From Amycolatopsis sp. 2-15 (GTDB lineage Bacteria; Actinomycetota; Actinomycetes; Mycobacteriales; Pseudonocardiaceae): a stretch of DNA of 64,000 bases. The notes beneath the pieces are model-generated. The model saw only the letters and a program-made list of their open reading frames with translations. It was not told where the DNA came from and did no database searches. This document shows positions 26,631 through 35,744 of the stretch, one piece after another (positions within the stretch are counted from its first letter, which is position 1; each line of letters begins with the position of its first letter). The stretch is taken from the NCBI RefSeq assembly GCF_030285625.1, contig NZ_CP127294.1, positions 8,092,001 to 8,156,000 on the forward strand, given 5' to 3'. The position numbers and the translations under genes are program-made.

Positions 26631-27896
26631 GTGATCGAGAGTGCGAGCGGCGCGGCCGCCAACTGGGCGGGAAACCTCACCTACGGTGCCCGCGAGGTGC
26701 TGACCCCGCGGACGCTCGACGAGGCCCGCGAGCTCGTCGCCTCGGCGGAGAAGATCAAGGCGCTCGGCAGCCGCCACAGCTTCAACGACGTGGCCGACAG
26801 CCCCGGCGGCGTGCAGCTGGATCTTTCGGGGGTGTCCGGTTCGCCGTCGCTGGACACTCGTGCCGCCACCGTGACCGTCGGGGGTTCGGTCCGCTACGGC
26901 GACCTCGTGGCCCAGCTCGACGAAGCCGGGTTCGCCCTGGAGAACCTCGCATCGCTGCCGCACATCACCGTGGCCGGCAGCGTCGCCACCGGCACCCACG
27001 GCTCGGGCGAGCGCCACCCCGGCCTGGCCGCGGCCGTCTCCGCGCTGGAGGTGCTGACCGCCGACGGCTCGCTGCTGACTCTCACCCGGGGCGACGCCGA
27101 CTTCGCCGGGGTGGTCGTCGGCGTCGGCGCCCTCGGCGCGGTGACTCGGCTGACGCTCGACCTGGTCCCGTCGTTCACCGTGCGCCAGGACGTGTACGAC
27201 AACCTGCCGTGGTCGGCCGCGCTGACACATTTCGACGAGATCCAGGCCGCGGGCTACAGCGTCAGCCTGTTCACCAACTGGGCCCGCGACGTCGTCGACC
27301 AGGTCTGGCTGAAGAACCGAGGGCCGGTCGAGGTCCCGGCTTCGCTGTTCGGTGCCGTCCCCGCCGACGGTCCCCGCCACCCCGCCCACGCCGCCGGCGT
27401 CCCGGCCGGCAACACCACCGCCCAGCTCGGCGCCCCCGGCCCCTGGTACGACCGCCTCCCCCACTTCCGCCTCGGCTTCACCCCGAGCGTCGGCGCCGAG
27501 CTCCAGACCGAGTACTTCGTGCCCCGCGCCGCCGCCCCCGCCGCCTTGGAGGCGCTGCGCGGCGTCGGCCACCGCATCGCCCCGCTGCTCCTGGTGTCCG
27601 AAATCCGCACCATCGCCGCCGACGACCTCTGGCTCAGCCCTTCCTCCGCCCGCGACAGCGTGGCGATCCACTTCACCTGGCTCCCCCGTCAACCCGAGGT
27701 CGAGGCCCTCCTGCCGACCCTCGAATCCACCCTCGCCCCCTTCGCCCCCCGCCCCCACTGGGGCAAGCTCTTCCACGGCGAGGCCCTCGACCTGGCCTAT
27801 CCGCGACTGGCGGACTTCCGCGCTCTGGCCGCGCGCCTCGACCCCACGGGGAAGTTCCGCAACCCGTTCCTGGACCGGCACGTCTTCGGCAGCTGA
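26631..27896 (+). CDS. aldO: Alditol oxidase (VAO-family flavoprotein)
   Basis: The 421-residue protein closely follows Streptomyces AldO through its length, from NWAGNLTYGAREV at the N-terminus to DPTGKFRNPF at the end. LGSRHSFND supplies the His (about residue 49) that binds FAD covalently in AldO, and LPHITVAGSVATGTHGSG is the second FAD-binding segment. AldO oxidises the terminal hydroxyl of xylitol or sorbitol with O2, giving an aldose and H2O2. It is cytoplasmic and starts at a GTG. It is a single-gene unit ended by a hairpin just downstream. Confidence 0.9.
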   Translation: MIESASGAAANWAGNLTYGAREVLTPRTLDEARELVASAEKIKALGSRHSFNDVADSPGGVQLDLSGVSGSPSLDTRAATVTVGGSVRYGDLVAQLDEAGFALENLASLPHITVAGSVATGTHGSGERHPGLAAAVSALEVLTADGSLLTLTRGDADFAGVVVGVGALGAVTRLTLDLVPSFTVRQDVYDNLPWSAALTHFDEIQAAGYSVSLFTNWARDVVDQVWLKNRGPVEVPASLFGAVPADGPRHPAHAAGVPAGNTTAQLGAPGPWYDRLPHFRLGFTPSVGAELQTEYFVPRAAAPAALEALRGVGHRIAPLLLVSEIRTIAADDLWLSPSSARDSVAIHFTWLPRQPEVEALLPTLESTLAPFAPRPHWGKLFHGEALDLAYPRLADFRALAARLDPTGKFRNPFLDRHVFGS

Positions 27897-27910
27897 TTCT
27901 CGGCCGCCCA

Positions 27911-27940
27911 CTCGCCCCCGGCTCACCACCAGGGGGCGAG
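27911..27940 (+). terminator. Terminator candidate after aldO
   Basis: CTCGCCCCC (27911-27919) pairs with GGGGGCGAG (27932-27940) across a 12-base loop and is followed by CTTTAG. It begins 15 bp past the aldO stop. Confidence 0.65.
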
Positions 27941-27997
27941 CTTTAGCGCGCCCGGAGTTCCGCTGATCACAGTCGGCACCCCTATTATCAGGCGTAT

Positions 27998-28024
27998 GCA
28001 ACTATTGTCGGCGACGGTAGTTGC
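27998..28024. promoter_or_regulatory. Inverted repeat operator candidate before the MFS gene
   Basis: GCAACTA-N13-TAGTTGC, a perfect 7-bp inverted repeat, ends 22 bp before the MFS start. TATTAT at 27983-27988 may be the -10 box. Spacing and symmetry suit a dimeric repressor; no regulator gene is adjacent. Confidence 0.5.
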
Positions 28025-28046
28025 CCACGCTTCAGGAGGAGTTCCC

Positions 28047-29209
28047 ATGCCGCTCGCCCTGCTCGCGCTGGCCATCGGCGCGTTCGGCATCGGCACGACG
28101 GAGTTCGTGATCGCCGGGTTGCTGCCCGAGGTGGCGGCCGATTTCGGGGTGTCGATCCCGGCCGCGGGGTGGCTGATCACGGGCTACGCGCTGGGGGTGG
28201 CGGCCGGTGCGTTGCCGATGACGGCACTCGGCACCCGGATGCGGCGCAAGCACCTGCTGCTTCTGCTGATGGGGGTCTTCATCGTCGGCAACGCGTTGTC
28301 GGCGGTGGCCCCGAGTTACGGGGTGCTACTGGCCGGCCGGATCGTCGCGGCGCTGACGCACGGGGCGTTCTTCGGGGTCGGCGCGGTGGTGGCCGCGGAC
28401 CTCGTCAAGCCGGAGAAGAAGGCCAGCGCGATCGCGCTGATGTTCACCGGGCTGACGCTGGCCAACGTGCTCGGCGTGCCGCTGGGCACGTTCATCGGGC
28501 AGGACCTGGGGTGGCGCGCGACGTTCTGGGTGGTCGCCGGGCTGGGCGTGCTCGGCCTGGCGGGCGTCGCGGCGCTCGTGCCGGACACGCCGAGGCCGGA
28601 AAACGCCAGGATCGGCGCGGAGTTCGCCGTGTTCCGCCACGCGCGGGTGTGGCTGGCGGTCGGCACGACGATCCTGGGCTTCGGCGGGGTGTTCGCGAGC
28701 TTCACCTACATCGCGCCCATGATGACCGAGGTCGCCGGTCTCCCGAGCGGCGCGGTGAGCTGGCTGCTGGTGCTGTTCGGCGTCGGGCTGGTGCTCGGCA
28801 ACCTCGTCGGCGGCAAGTTCGCCGATCGCGCGCTGATGCCCACGCTCTACACCGTGCTCGTCGCACTGGCGGTGGTGCTCACGGTGTTCGCCTTCACCGC
28901 CCACGCGGCCGTGCCCGCGATCGTCACGCTGTTCCTGCTGGGCGGCTTCGGCTTCGCGACCGTGCCGCCGCTGCAGATGCGGATGCTCGCCAGCGCGGAA
29001 GCCGCCCCGACCGTCGCGTCCGCGGTGAACATCGGCGCGTTCAACCTCGGCAACGCGCTGGCCGCCTGGCTCGGCGGCTCGTCATCGCCGCGGGCTACGG
29101 CTACGCGTCGACCAACTGGGTCGGCGCCGCCATGACCGTGGCCGCCCTCGCGCTGGCCGTCGTCTCGGGCCGGCTGGACCGAGCCAGGACACCGGTGGCG
29201 GCGCACTGA
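28047..29209 (+). pseudogene. MFS transporter (DHA1/AraJ type), frameshifted near the C-terminus
   Basis: The frame opens at an ATG after AGGAGGAG and reads a typical 12-helix drug/sugar exporter: FGIGTTEFVIAGLLPEVA, the antiporter-like LAGRIVAALTHGAFFGVG, and onward to NLGNALAAWLGG. From there it runs into an atypical tail and stops at 29135. The expected last helix (LVIAAGYGYASTNWVGAAMT onward) continues in the -1 frame to 29209. One missing G near 29079, in GGCGG-CTC, explains the break exactly. It is either a recent mutation removing the last helix or an assembly error. If intact it would be an inner-membrane exporter. Confidence 0.82.
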
Positions 29210-29223
29210 CCACAGTGGACAGC

Positions 29224-29251
29224 GCGGGCCCGGCACACCCGCCGGGCCCGC
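29224..29251. terminator. Bidirectional terminator hairpin
   Basis: GCGGGCCCGGC and GCCGGGCCCGC, perfect 11-bp arms with a 6-base loop, lie between the convergent MFS and fgd genes. Confidence 0.8.
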
Positions 29252-29261
29252 GGCATCGACT

Positions 29262-30260
29262 TCACACCAGTTCGCGCAACCGCGGCAGGATCTCGGTGCC
29301 GTAGGCCTTCAGGAACCGCTCCTGGTCCGGCCCGGGGGCGTGGAACACCAGGTGCGTGAAGCCCAGGTCGAGGTACCGCTTGATCGCCGCCACGTGCTCG
29401 TCCGGGTCGGACGACACGATGAACCGGCTCGCGGCCCGCTCGATCGGCAGCGCGTCGGCCAGCCGCTGCATCTCGACCGGGTCCTCGACGCCTGTCTTCT
29501 CCTCCGGCTTCAACGCCAGCGCGCCCCAGAACCGGGTGTCCTGCAACGCCCGGGAAGCGTCCGCGTCGAACGAGACCTTGACCTCGATCATCATGTCCAC
29601 GTCGCCGACCGCCCGGCCCGACTGCTCGACGCCTTCGCGCACCGCGGGCAGCAACGTGTCCGTATACAGCGACGGCGCCTTGCCACTCGTGGTGATGAAC
29701 CCGTCACCGCGCCGGCCCGCGAGCCGCGTGGCCGCCGGGCCGGAGCCCGCGATGTACAGCGGCACCGGCACCTCCGGCCGGTCGTACACCGTGGCCTTCT
29801 CCGTGCGGTAGTGCGCGCCCTCGAAGTCCACGCGCTCCTCCGTCCACAGGCGGCGGATGAGCTCGATCGCCTCCTTCAGCCGCGCGAACCGCACCTTCGG
29901 CTCCGGCCACTCAATGCCGAGCGGAGCCTCGTTCATCGACTCGCCCGACCCGATGCCCAGCACCACGCGGCCCGGGAACAGGCAGCCGAGCGTGGCGAAC
30001 GCCTGCGCCACCACCGCCGGGTGGTAGCGGAACGTCGGCGTGAGCACGCTCGTGCCGAGCACCACCCGCTGCGTCGCCGAACCGAGCGCACCCAGCCACG
30101 GCAGCGCGGCCGGCGCGTGGCCGCCGTCGTGGCGCCACGGCTGCAGGTGGTCGCTCACGAACACCGAGTCGAACCCGTTCTCCTCGGCCAGCACGCCGTA
30201 GCGCAGCAGCTCCGCCGGCGCGAACTGCTCCGCCGATGCCTTGTACCCGAACCTCACCAC
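29262..30260 (-). CDS. fgd: F420-dependent glucose-6-phosphate dehydrogenase
   Basis: The 332-residue LLM-fold protein follows mycobacterial Fgd1 closely: FGYKASAEQFAPAELLRYG at the start, SDHLQPWRHDGGHAP, LGTSVLTPTFRYHPAVVAQA, and VSSDPDEHVAAIKRY near the end. Fgd oxidises glucose-6-phosphate to phosphogluconolactone and reduces coenzyme F420. It is the last gene of a minus-strand operon, 15 bp after an LLM oxidoreductase. It could regenerate F420H2 for that partner, so the neighbour may be F420H2-dependent (inference). No F420 biosynthesis genes are in the window. Confidence 0.9.
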   Translation of the reverse strand: MVRFGYKASAEQFAPAELLRYGVLAEENGFDSVFVSDHLQPWRHDGGHAPAALPWLGALGSATQRVVLGTSVLTPTFRYHPAVVAQAFATLGCLFPGRVVLGIGSGESMNEAPLGIEWPEPKVRFARLKEAIELIRRLWTEERVDFEGAHYRTEKATVYDRPEVPVPLYIAGSGPAATRLAGRRGDGFITTSGKAPSLYTDTLLPAVREGVEQSGRAVGDVDMMIEVKVSFDADASRALQDTRFWGALALKPEEKTGVEDPVEMQRLADALPIERAASRFIVSSDPDEHVAAIKRYLDLGFTHLVFHAPGPDQERFLKAYGTEILPRLRELV

Positions 30261-30275
30261 TGGACTCGTCCCTTC

Positions 30276-31259
30276 TCAGACGCCCGCGTTCACCTTGCCG
30301 ATGATCTCCGACCCGAGCAGCTCGATCTGATCGAACCACCGATCGAACTTGAACCGGAAGTCGAACACCAGGTGCTCCACTCCGGTCGCGGCGAAGCGGT
30401 CGATCTCCTCCAGAGCATCCTCCGGTGTCCCGACGATGAGCTGCCCTGAGAGATCCTTCACGGTCTCGAACTGGCCCGACGGCGGCTTCACCGCGAACTT
30501 CGCCTTGTTCGCCCAGGCCAGCAGGCCCGGGACGTTCACGTGCCGCACCGCCTCCTCGTACGTGCGCTCGATCGACGTGGGCGGGATCACGGCCACGGTC
30601 GGCATCGTGCGCCCGGCCGTCTCCGACAGCTCCCGCATGGTCGTCACGCGCTTGTCCAGTGTCGCCATCGAGATCCGGCCCGGCATCCAGCCGTCACAGA
30701 ACTCGACCGCGAGCCGCGCCGAACGCGGGGTGGCGCCGCAGTACCAGAACGGTACCCGCCCGCCCAGCGGCTTCGGCTCGATCGTGATGTCGCTGAACGA
30801 GAAGTTCGCGTCCGAGTACGTCACGTCGTTCTCGGTGAACACGCGCTTGAAAATCTCGGCGTTGGACCGCACGAGTTCCACGCGGTCGCGCTCGCCCCAC
30901 TCGATGGCCTCGAACTCGTGGTCGAACGTGCCGGCCCCGAACCCGAGAATCACGCGCGGGCCGAACAGCTGCGTCATCGTGCCCGTCATCAGAGCCGTGA
31001 CCAGCGGGTGCCGGAACGGGATCAGCGAACCCGTGCCCAGCTCGATGCGCTCGGTCACGGCGCCGATGGCCGTGAGCGTGGTGAGCGCGTCGTAGAACGT
31101 GCGGTTGGGTTTCTCCATCTCGCCGTGCGGCTCGAACACCAGGTGGTCACGCACCCAGACCGAGTCGAACCCGGCCTTCTCGGCCATGATCGCGCCCTGG
31201 AGCACGTTGTCGCGCGAGGCGTGCTCGCCGAAATGCGGGAGCAGCAGTCCGAACTTCAT
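30276..31259 (-). CDS. LLM-class oxidoreductase (F420- or FMN-dependent)
   Basis: The 327-residue TIM-barrel protein of the luciferase-like monooxygenase superfamily begins MKFGLLLPHFGEHASRDNVL and has FDSVWVRDHLVFEP and VILGFGAGTFDHEFEA. The sequence alone does not tell an FMN monooxygenase from an F420H2-dependent reductase. Its position one gene before fgd favours F420. Its ATG overlaps the stop of the amidohydrolase gene (ATGA), so the two are coupled. Together they suggest reduction or oxidation of a ring combined with ring hydrolysis. Confidence 0.84.
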   Translation of the reverse strand: MKFGLLLPHFGEHASRDNVLQGAIMAEKAGFDSVWVRDHLVFEPHGEMEKPNRTFYDALTTLTAIGAVTERIELGTGSLIPFRHPLVTALMTGTMTQLFGPRVILGFGAGTFDHEFEAIEWGERDRVELVRSNAEIFKRVFTENDVTYSDANFSFSDITIEPKPLGGRVPFWYCGATPRSARLAVEFCDGWMPGRISMATLDKRVTTMRELSETAGRTMPTVAVIPPTSIERTYEEAVRHVNVPGLLAWANKAKFAVKPPSGQFETVKDLSGQLIVGTPEDALEEIDRFAATGVEHLVFDFRFKFDRWFDQIELLGSEIIGKVNAGV

Positions 31260-32647
31260 GCGTTCTGCACCTTTCCTGACACCGCCTGCTTGCCGTGCCC
31301 GGCCTCGCCGGTCACCTTGCCGTCCGCGAACACCTCGGTGCCGCGCACGTAGGTCTGCTCGATGCCGGCCGTGAGCTGCCGGCCGTCGTACGGGGTCCAG
31401 CCGATCTTCGAAAGCACGCCCTCGTTCGTGATCGTCCAAGGGGCGTCGAGGTCCGCGATCACGAAGTCCGCGTCGCAGCCCGGGGTCAGCGCACCCTTCA
31501 CGCCTTGCAGGCCGAACTTCGCGGCCGGCGCACCGGCGACGAGCTCCACCGCGCGGTCGAGCGTGAGCAGGCCCTTGTTCACCGCGTCGAGCGCGAGCGG
31601 GTAGAAGTACTGGATGCCCGGCGTTCCCGTGTGGGAGCTCCACATCTGCGTCCAGCCGATCTCCTTCTCCTCGCGCGTGTGCGGCGCGTGGTCGGAGGAG
31701 AACATGTCGATCGTGCCGTCGCGCAGGCCTTCCCACACGGCTTCGCGGCCGTCGTCGGGTACCCAGTAGGACAGCGCGTACGGGCCGAGCTTCTCGACAT
31801 CGTCCCAAGTGGACAGGAACGGCAGCCAGTGGTTGACCTCGCACGTCACGTCCACGCCGTGCTCCCGAGCCCGGCGGACCGCCTCGACGGAGCGGCGCGT
31901 CTGGATGTGCGCGAGGTGCACCTTGCAGCCCGACGCCTCGGCCAGCCGCAGCACGACCTCGATCGCGGTGTCCCAGATGACGCCATTGCGCGCGGCGTAG
32001 GCGGACGCGTAACCCTGCGGCGTGTTTTCCCCACGGGCCAGGTATTCGCCCTCGATGTAGTCCATCAAGGACTGGTCGTGGGGGTGGATGATGAAGCGCT
32101 TACCCGTTTTGGCGATGGTGTCCATCATGCGCAGCAGGTCGCCGTGCCCGTGCATGCCGGTGCCGGCCGGGTGCGGGTAGGTGCGCCCGGTGTCCACGAC
32201 CATGTAGATCTTGTACGCGTTCACCCCCATCGCGGCCATCGGCGCGATCTCGTCGGGCTGCGTCGCCGCCGGGTTGTGGTTCCAGTCCACGATGGACTTC
32301 TCGGCGTAGAGGTCGAACACCTCGCGCAGCGTCTTCGCGGTGGTGGTCGGCGGGTTGAGGTTCGGCATCCCGAAGATCGTGGTGACGCCGCCCGCCGCCG
32401 CCTGCAGCGACGTGGTGTGGATGTCCTCCTTGTGCGTGAACCCGGGCTCGCGGGTGTGCACGTGGACGTCGACCATGCCCGGAAGAACGAGCTTCCCGGT
32501 GGCGTCGACCGTGCGGCCGACGTCGGCGACCTCGACGGAGCCGGACACGACCCCGACGACCTTGCCCTCGTTCACCAGCAGGTCGCCGTCCACGGCGCCG
32601 CCGGGCAGCTGCACGCGGCCACCCGAAACACGGAGATCGATGCTCAT
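31256..32647 (-). CDS. Dihydroorotase/hydantoinase/allantoinase-type amidohydrolase
   Basis: The 463-residue amidohydrolase has a complete binuclear metal site: VDVHVHTREPG (HxH), a Lys in NAYKIYM that would be carboxylated, His in RFIIHPHD and VHLAHIQT, and Asp in MFSSDHAPHT. It should hydrolyse a cyclic amide or ureide ring. Substitution patterns do not match biosynthetic dihydroorotase and no pyrimidine genes are near, so a catabolic role is likely. The ATG follows GGAGGTGAAAGC. It overlaps the hydrolase upstream and the LLM oxidoreductase downstream by 4 bp each. Confidence 0.87.
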   Translation of the reverse strand: MSIDLRVSGGRVQLPGGAVDGDLLVNEGKVVGVVSGSVEVADVGRTVDATGKLVLPGMVDVHVHTREPGFTHKEDIHTTSLQAAAGGVTTIFGMPNLNPPTTTAKTLREVFDLYAEKSIVDWNHNPAATQPDEIAPMAAMGVNAYKIYMVVDTGRTYPHPAGTGMHGHGDLLRMMDTIAKTGKRFIIHPHDQSLMDYIEGEYLARGENTPQGYASAYAARNGVIWDTAIEVVLRLAEASGCKVHLAHIQTRRSVEAVRRAREHGVDVTCEVNHWLPFLSTWDDVEKLGPYALSYWVPDDGREAVWEGLRDGTIDMFSSDHAPHTREEKEIGWTQMWSSHTGTPGIQYFYPLALDAVNKGLLTLDRAVELVAGAPAAKFGLQGVKGALTPGCDADFVIADLDAPWTITNEGVLSKIGWTPYDGRQLTAGIEQTYVRGTEVFADGKVTGEAGHGKQAVSGKVQNA

Positions 32648-33588
32648 GCTTTCACCTCCACTACGGCCGGGTGTCCGCCCGGCCGGCTCGAACGCACGAC
32701 CACATCGGCCGGGCGGAGATACTCCTCGAACCACGCGACGATGCGGGGCGTGGTCGCGGTCCAGTACTTGTCGTAGGCGGCGTAGTGGCTCGTGTGCCGT
32801 TGCATGATCAGTTCCTTCGGCCCGCGGGCGGCCTCGTAGATCCGCTCCGCGTGGTCGGTGGGCGTGGTGGCGTCGTTCTCCACGCCGATCACGAGCAGCG
32901 GCGTGTCCAGGCTCGCCGCTGCCTCGGCCGGTCGGTAGGCGATGATCTCCTCCGCCGCGGCCAGGCGCACCTGCTTCGGCACGCGTCCGTCCACATCGGA
33001 CTTCACACTCGTGGCCCGGCGCTCGGACGTGGGGACCATGATCTCTTCGCGCGGGTTCACGAGCTTGCCGACGCCGTGCAGCGTCCGTTCGCGCCGGTCG
33101 GCGTCCAGTTCCGCCAGGAAGTCGAGCCACTGGTACTCGCTGCGCATGCGGTGCAGCCAGTCGCCGCCGTCGGCCACGGGCAGCTGGCTCACCGCCGCCC
33201 GCACCCGCGGATCGACGGCGGCCAGCAGCACCGCGTTGCCCCCGCCCGTACCGCCGCTGCCGAACACGCCGATCGAGTCGGGCAGCACGTCGGGCCGCGC
33301 CTCGGCGTAGGTGACGGCGCTGCGCAGATCCGCCAGCTGCCGAGCCGGCGAAAGCAGTTCCGGGTCGCCCTCGGAGTCGCCGAAGCCGCGGTAGTCGAAC
33401 ACCAGCACGGCGAACCCCGCGTCGGTGAGTGCCTGGTGGTAGCGCACGTAGAGCTTTGCGTCCTTCAGGCCCATCCAGCCCGGGCCCTGCACGACGACGC
33501 GGTACGGCCCGGCACCTTCGTCCGGGGTGCGCCAGAGCCCGCTGATGCGTTCGCCGTCGCTGAACCAGGAGACCTCGTCAGTTCTCAT
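32644..33588 (-). CDS. Alpha/beta hydrolase (acetyl-xylan-esterase/X-Pro peptidase-like)
   Basis: The 314-residue protein has an alpha/beta-hydrolase core: VVVQGPGWMGLKDAKLY, VFDYRGFGDSEGDPELL, a candidate nucleophile elbow in IGVFGSGGTGGG, and a His candidate in RHTSHYAAYDKYW. It lacks a signal peptide. It is first in the four-gene run hydrolase-amidohydrolase-LLM-fgd. It is probably an esterase or amidase acting on the same substrate or its ring-opened product. The elbow is Gly-rich and slightly irregular, so the nucleophile assignment is tentative. Confidence 0.8.
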   Translation of the reverse strand: MRTDEVSWFSDGERISGLWRTPDEGAGPYRVVVQGPGWMGLKDAKLYVRYHQALTDAGFAVLVFDYRGFGDSEGDPELLSPARQLADLRSAVTYAEARPDVLPDSIGVFGSGGTGGGNAVLLAAVDPRVRAAVSQLPVADGGDWLHRMRSEYQWLDFLAELDADRRERTLHGVGKLVNPREEIMVPTSERRATSVKSDVDGRVPKQVRLAAAEEIIAYRPAEAAASLDTPLLVIGVENDATTPTDHAERIYEAARGPKELIMQRHTSHYAAYDKYWTATTPRIVAWFEEYLRPADVVVRSSRPGGHPAVVEVKA

Positions 33589-33605
33589 GCCGTTTTCCGT
33601 TCACT

Positions 33606-33629
33606 CCTGCCCGCCGGTTTCCGGGCAGG
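33606..33629. terminator. Hairpin downstream of the GntR gene
   Basis: CCTGCCCG and CGGGCAGG, perfect 8-bp arms with an 8-base loop, lie between the GntR stop and the hydrolase start. A further CCTGCCCGG at 33636 could pair alternatively. It may be a terminator or an attenuator-like leader. Confidence 0.45.
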
Positions 33630-33698
33630 GGGTACCTGCCCGGCGATTCGGCCGGGTTTGCGGACAACGCGGTATTCGATTGAAGGAAAGGGATTCGG

Positions 33699-34472
33699 TT
33701 ACGCGGGGAATTCGCTGTCGGGTTCGCGATCGCTTTCTCCGGAAAGGATCTTGGCGACGCCTTCGCTCACTTCGCGCAGGTGGTCATGGAGCGCCGTCTC
33801 GGCCTTCTCGACGTCACCGCGCTCGACGTGGTCGACCAGCGTGGTGTGCCGCCCGTGGTGGCTGCGGCTGCCCGACACCCGCCAGCCGAGCAGGTACCGC
33901 CCGACACTGCTGCGCAGGTCCTCGATCAGCTCCACCAGCCGCGGGTTGCGCTCGGCGTCGTAGAGCTCCCGGTAGAACCGCACGCGGACGTCGAGGAAGC
34001 CTTCGCCCTCCTCCTCGGAGTCGAGCAGCTCCGCGTTGCGGCGCAGGCTCGCGATCCGGTCCGCGGTCATCGTCTTCATCGACTTGCGCAGGGCGTGGGT
34101 CTCGAGCAGGTCGCGCAGCTCGTAGATCTCCACGAGCTGCTCGGCCGTCAGCGTCTTGACCACCGCGCCGCGGCGCGGGTGGAACTCCACGAGCCCCTCG
34201 GCGTCGAGCCGCAGCAGCGCGGCCCGCACCGGGAGCCGGGACACCCCGATCGCGGTGGCCAGCGCCTCCTGCCGGAGGTGCTCCCCGGGAGCGAACGCCC
34301 CGGAGAGCAACGCCTGGCGCAGGACCTCGTAGACCATGTCGCCGATCGAACGGTAGCCGCTCGACAACCGCGACACGACCTCGTCGAAGCTGGCGCGGCC
34401 GGTGATCGCGGACCCCTCCGGGGCGCCGCCTCCCGTACCGCCGCCGGCTCCCCCGGACTGACGCTGAGCCAT
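33699..34472 (-). CDS. GntR-family regulator (FCD subfamily) of the catabolic locus
   Basis: The 257-residue protein has a Gly-rich, probably disordered N-terminal 25 residues. A wHTH follows (LRQEALATAIGVSRLPVRAA), then an FCD domain with VRFYRELYDAERN and HTTLVDHVERGD. It sits between the ABC importer and the catabolic enzymes on the same strand. Two palindromes lie upstream of its ATG, one with a TGGATCCA core shared with the importer permease and aldolase promoters. This makes it the prime candidate regulator of that set (inference). Confidence 0.88.
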   Translation of the reverse strand: MAQRQSGGAGGGTGGGAPEGSAITGRASFDEVVSRLSSGYRSIGDMVYEVLRQALLSGAFAPGEHLRQEALATAIGVSRLPVRAALLRLDAEGLVEFHPRRGAVVKTLTAEQLVEIYELRDLLETHALRKSMKTMTADRIASLRRNAELLDSEEEGEGFLDVRVRFYRELYDAERNPRLVELIEDLRSSVGRYLLGWRVSGSRSHHGRHTTLVDHVERGDVEKAETALHDHLREVSEGVAKILSGESDREPDSEFPA

Positions 34473-34533
34473 CGTGACCTAGCCTCCCCTCGACCGGCGT
34501 GCGCCGGCCGTCAAGCGGTTACCATTCGTCGTG

Positions 34534-34566
34534 ATTATCCGGACAATCGTATCCTGGATCCATTAT
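34534..34566. promoter_or_regulatory. Double operator candidate before the GntR gene
   Basis: ATTATCCGGACAAT (34534-34547, 12 of 14 positions symmetric) is followed by TATCCTGGATCCATTAT (34550-34566) with a TGGATCCA core. The CCTGGATCCA word recurs at the permease and aldolase starts. GntR proteins of this subfamily often bind ATTGT-type palindromes. Confidence 0.6.
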
Positions 34567-34636
34567 CGGTCCGACCCCGACGAGTCCTTTCCCACGGGGG
34601 CTTTTCACCGGGTCTTTCCGTTGTGGATCAGGTGGA

Positions 34637-35683
34637 TCAGGTGAGCTTCATGGCCGCCGTCGCCTTGTCCCACGTGGCGGTGTCGACCCAGTCGGACGTG
34701 GCCGGTGCCTTGGTGATCGCGCCGACCTTGTTCGCCAGATCCTCCTGGACCTTCGCGGAGGCCTCGGAGTAGGCGTCCTTCGAGGCGGGGAACGTGTCCG
34801 CCGCCTTGAGCGCGTCGTAGGTGCTCGACGCTTCCTTCTCATCCGCCTTGGCGTAGGCGACCGCGGCCTTGACCCACTGGTCCTTGTCCGTGTTGAAGAT
34901 CTGCGCCGCCTTGATCCACGCCTGGTCGATCGCCACGGCCAGCGCCCCGTGGCTCGCGAGCCACTGCGGTGAGGTCGCGAGGAACGAGTCCGCGAGCTCC
35001 GGCGCGGTCTTCGACATCGTCACGAGGTCGTGGAAGCCGGCCGAGGTCAGCTTCGAGACGTCGGTGGCGTGCGCGAACGTCGCGTCGATGTGGTGGGTGA
35101 GCATCGCGCTCACGCGCACCGACGCGCCACCGGCCACGGTCGTGGTGACGGCCTTGGGGTCGATGTTGTTCTTCGCCAGCAGGTCGGCGAACATCAGCGC
35201 CTCGACGCCGTGGACGTTCGAAGTGCCGTAGACGTGGCCCGGCAGGTCCTTCATCGAGTTCAGCGACGGGGCACCGAGGAAGTGGTAGTCCAGCCGCGGC
35301 TGGCTCGGCCCGAAGATCTTGAGGCCCGAGTTGATCGACGACGACACGGCGAGCGTGCCGATGTCGGCATCGCCGGCGAGCAGCACCCGGATGGCCGAGG
35401 GGTCGCCGGTCTGGTTCACGATCGTCGCGTCGGCGCCCCAGCTCTTGAGCACCTGCGCCACGAGGGCGATCTTGGTGTCCTCGATGGCGGGGGCGGCGCC
35501 GGTGACGATCCGGATGGTGGTGCCCTTCAGGTTCGGCGTGCCGTCGGCCGAGGTCGGCAGCTTGTCACCGGTACCGGTGGCCGCGTCGCCGGAGCCGCAC
35601 GCGGCCGTGAGCGACACGGTGAGCGCGGCGATCGCGCCGACGACGAGCGCCGTGCGGCGCCGCCGCGAAGAGGGAGCAGACAT
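34637..35683 (-). CDS. NitT/TauT-type ABC transporter substrate-binding lipoprotein
   Basis: The 348-residue precursor carries a lipoprotein signal with Cys at about residue 29 (LTAACGS). The mature part resembles NMT1/SsuA-like binding proteins: IRIVTGAAPAIEDTKIALVA, the second-lobe VYGTSNVHGVEALMFADLLA, and AAAYAKADEK-like helices near the C-terminus. It would present a sulfonate, nitrate, thiamine precursor or similar aromatic/heterocyclic solute to the permease and ATPase encoded just upstream. The ATG is preceded by GGAGGG. It lies 113 bp after the ATPase gene, beyond a short tandem repeat. Confidence 0.84.
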   Translation of the reverse strand: MSAPSSRRRRTALVVGAIAALTVSLTAACGSGDAATGTGDKLPTSADGTPNLKGTTIRIVTGAAPAIEDTKIALVAQVLKSWGADATIVNQTGDPSAIRVLLAGDADIGTLAVSSSINSGLKIFGPSQPRLDYHFLGAPSLNSMKDLPGHVYGTSNVHGVEALMFADLLAKNNIDPKAVTTTVAGGASVRVSAMLTHHIDATFAHATDVSKLTSAGFHDLVTMSKTAPELADSFLATSPQWLASHGALAVAIDQAWIKAAQIFNTDKDQWVKAAVAYAKADEKEASSTYDALKAADTFPASKDAYSEASAKVQEDLANKVGAITKAPATSDWVDTATWDKATAAMKLT

Positions 35684-35744
35684 CGCAGACCCTCCTTTCT
35701 GGACTGGATCTGACGGTGGGGTGGGGGTTGGGAGAGCGGTTCGA

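Noticed and set aside
31844..33130. N-terminal extension of the amidohydrolase frame to 33130
   Set aside because: The extension is antisense-like Arg/Gly-rich sequence inside the alpha/beta hydrolase gene. The ATG at 32647 has a good ribosome-binding site and matches the family start.
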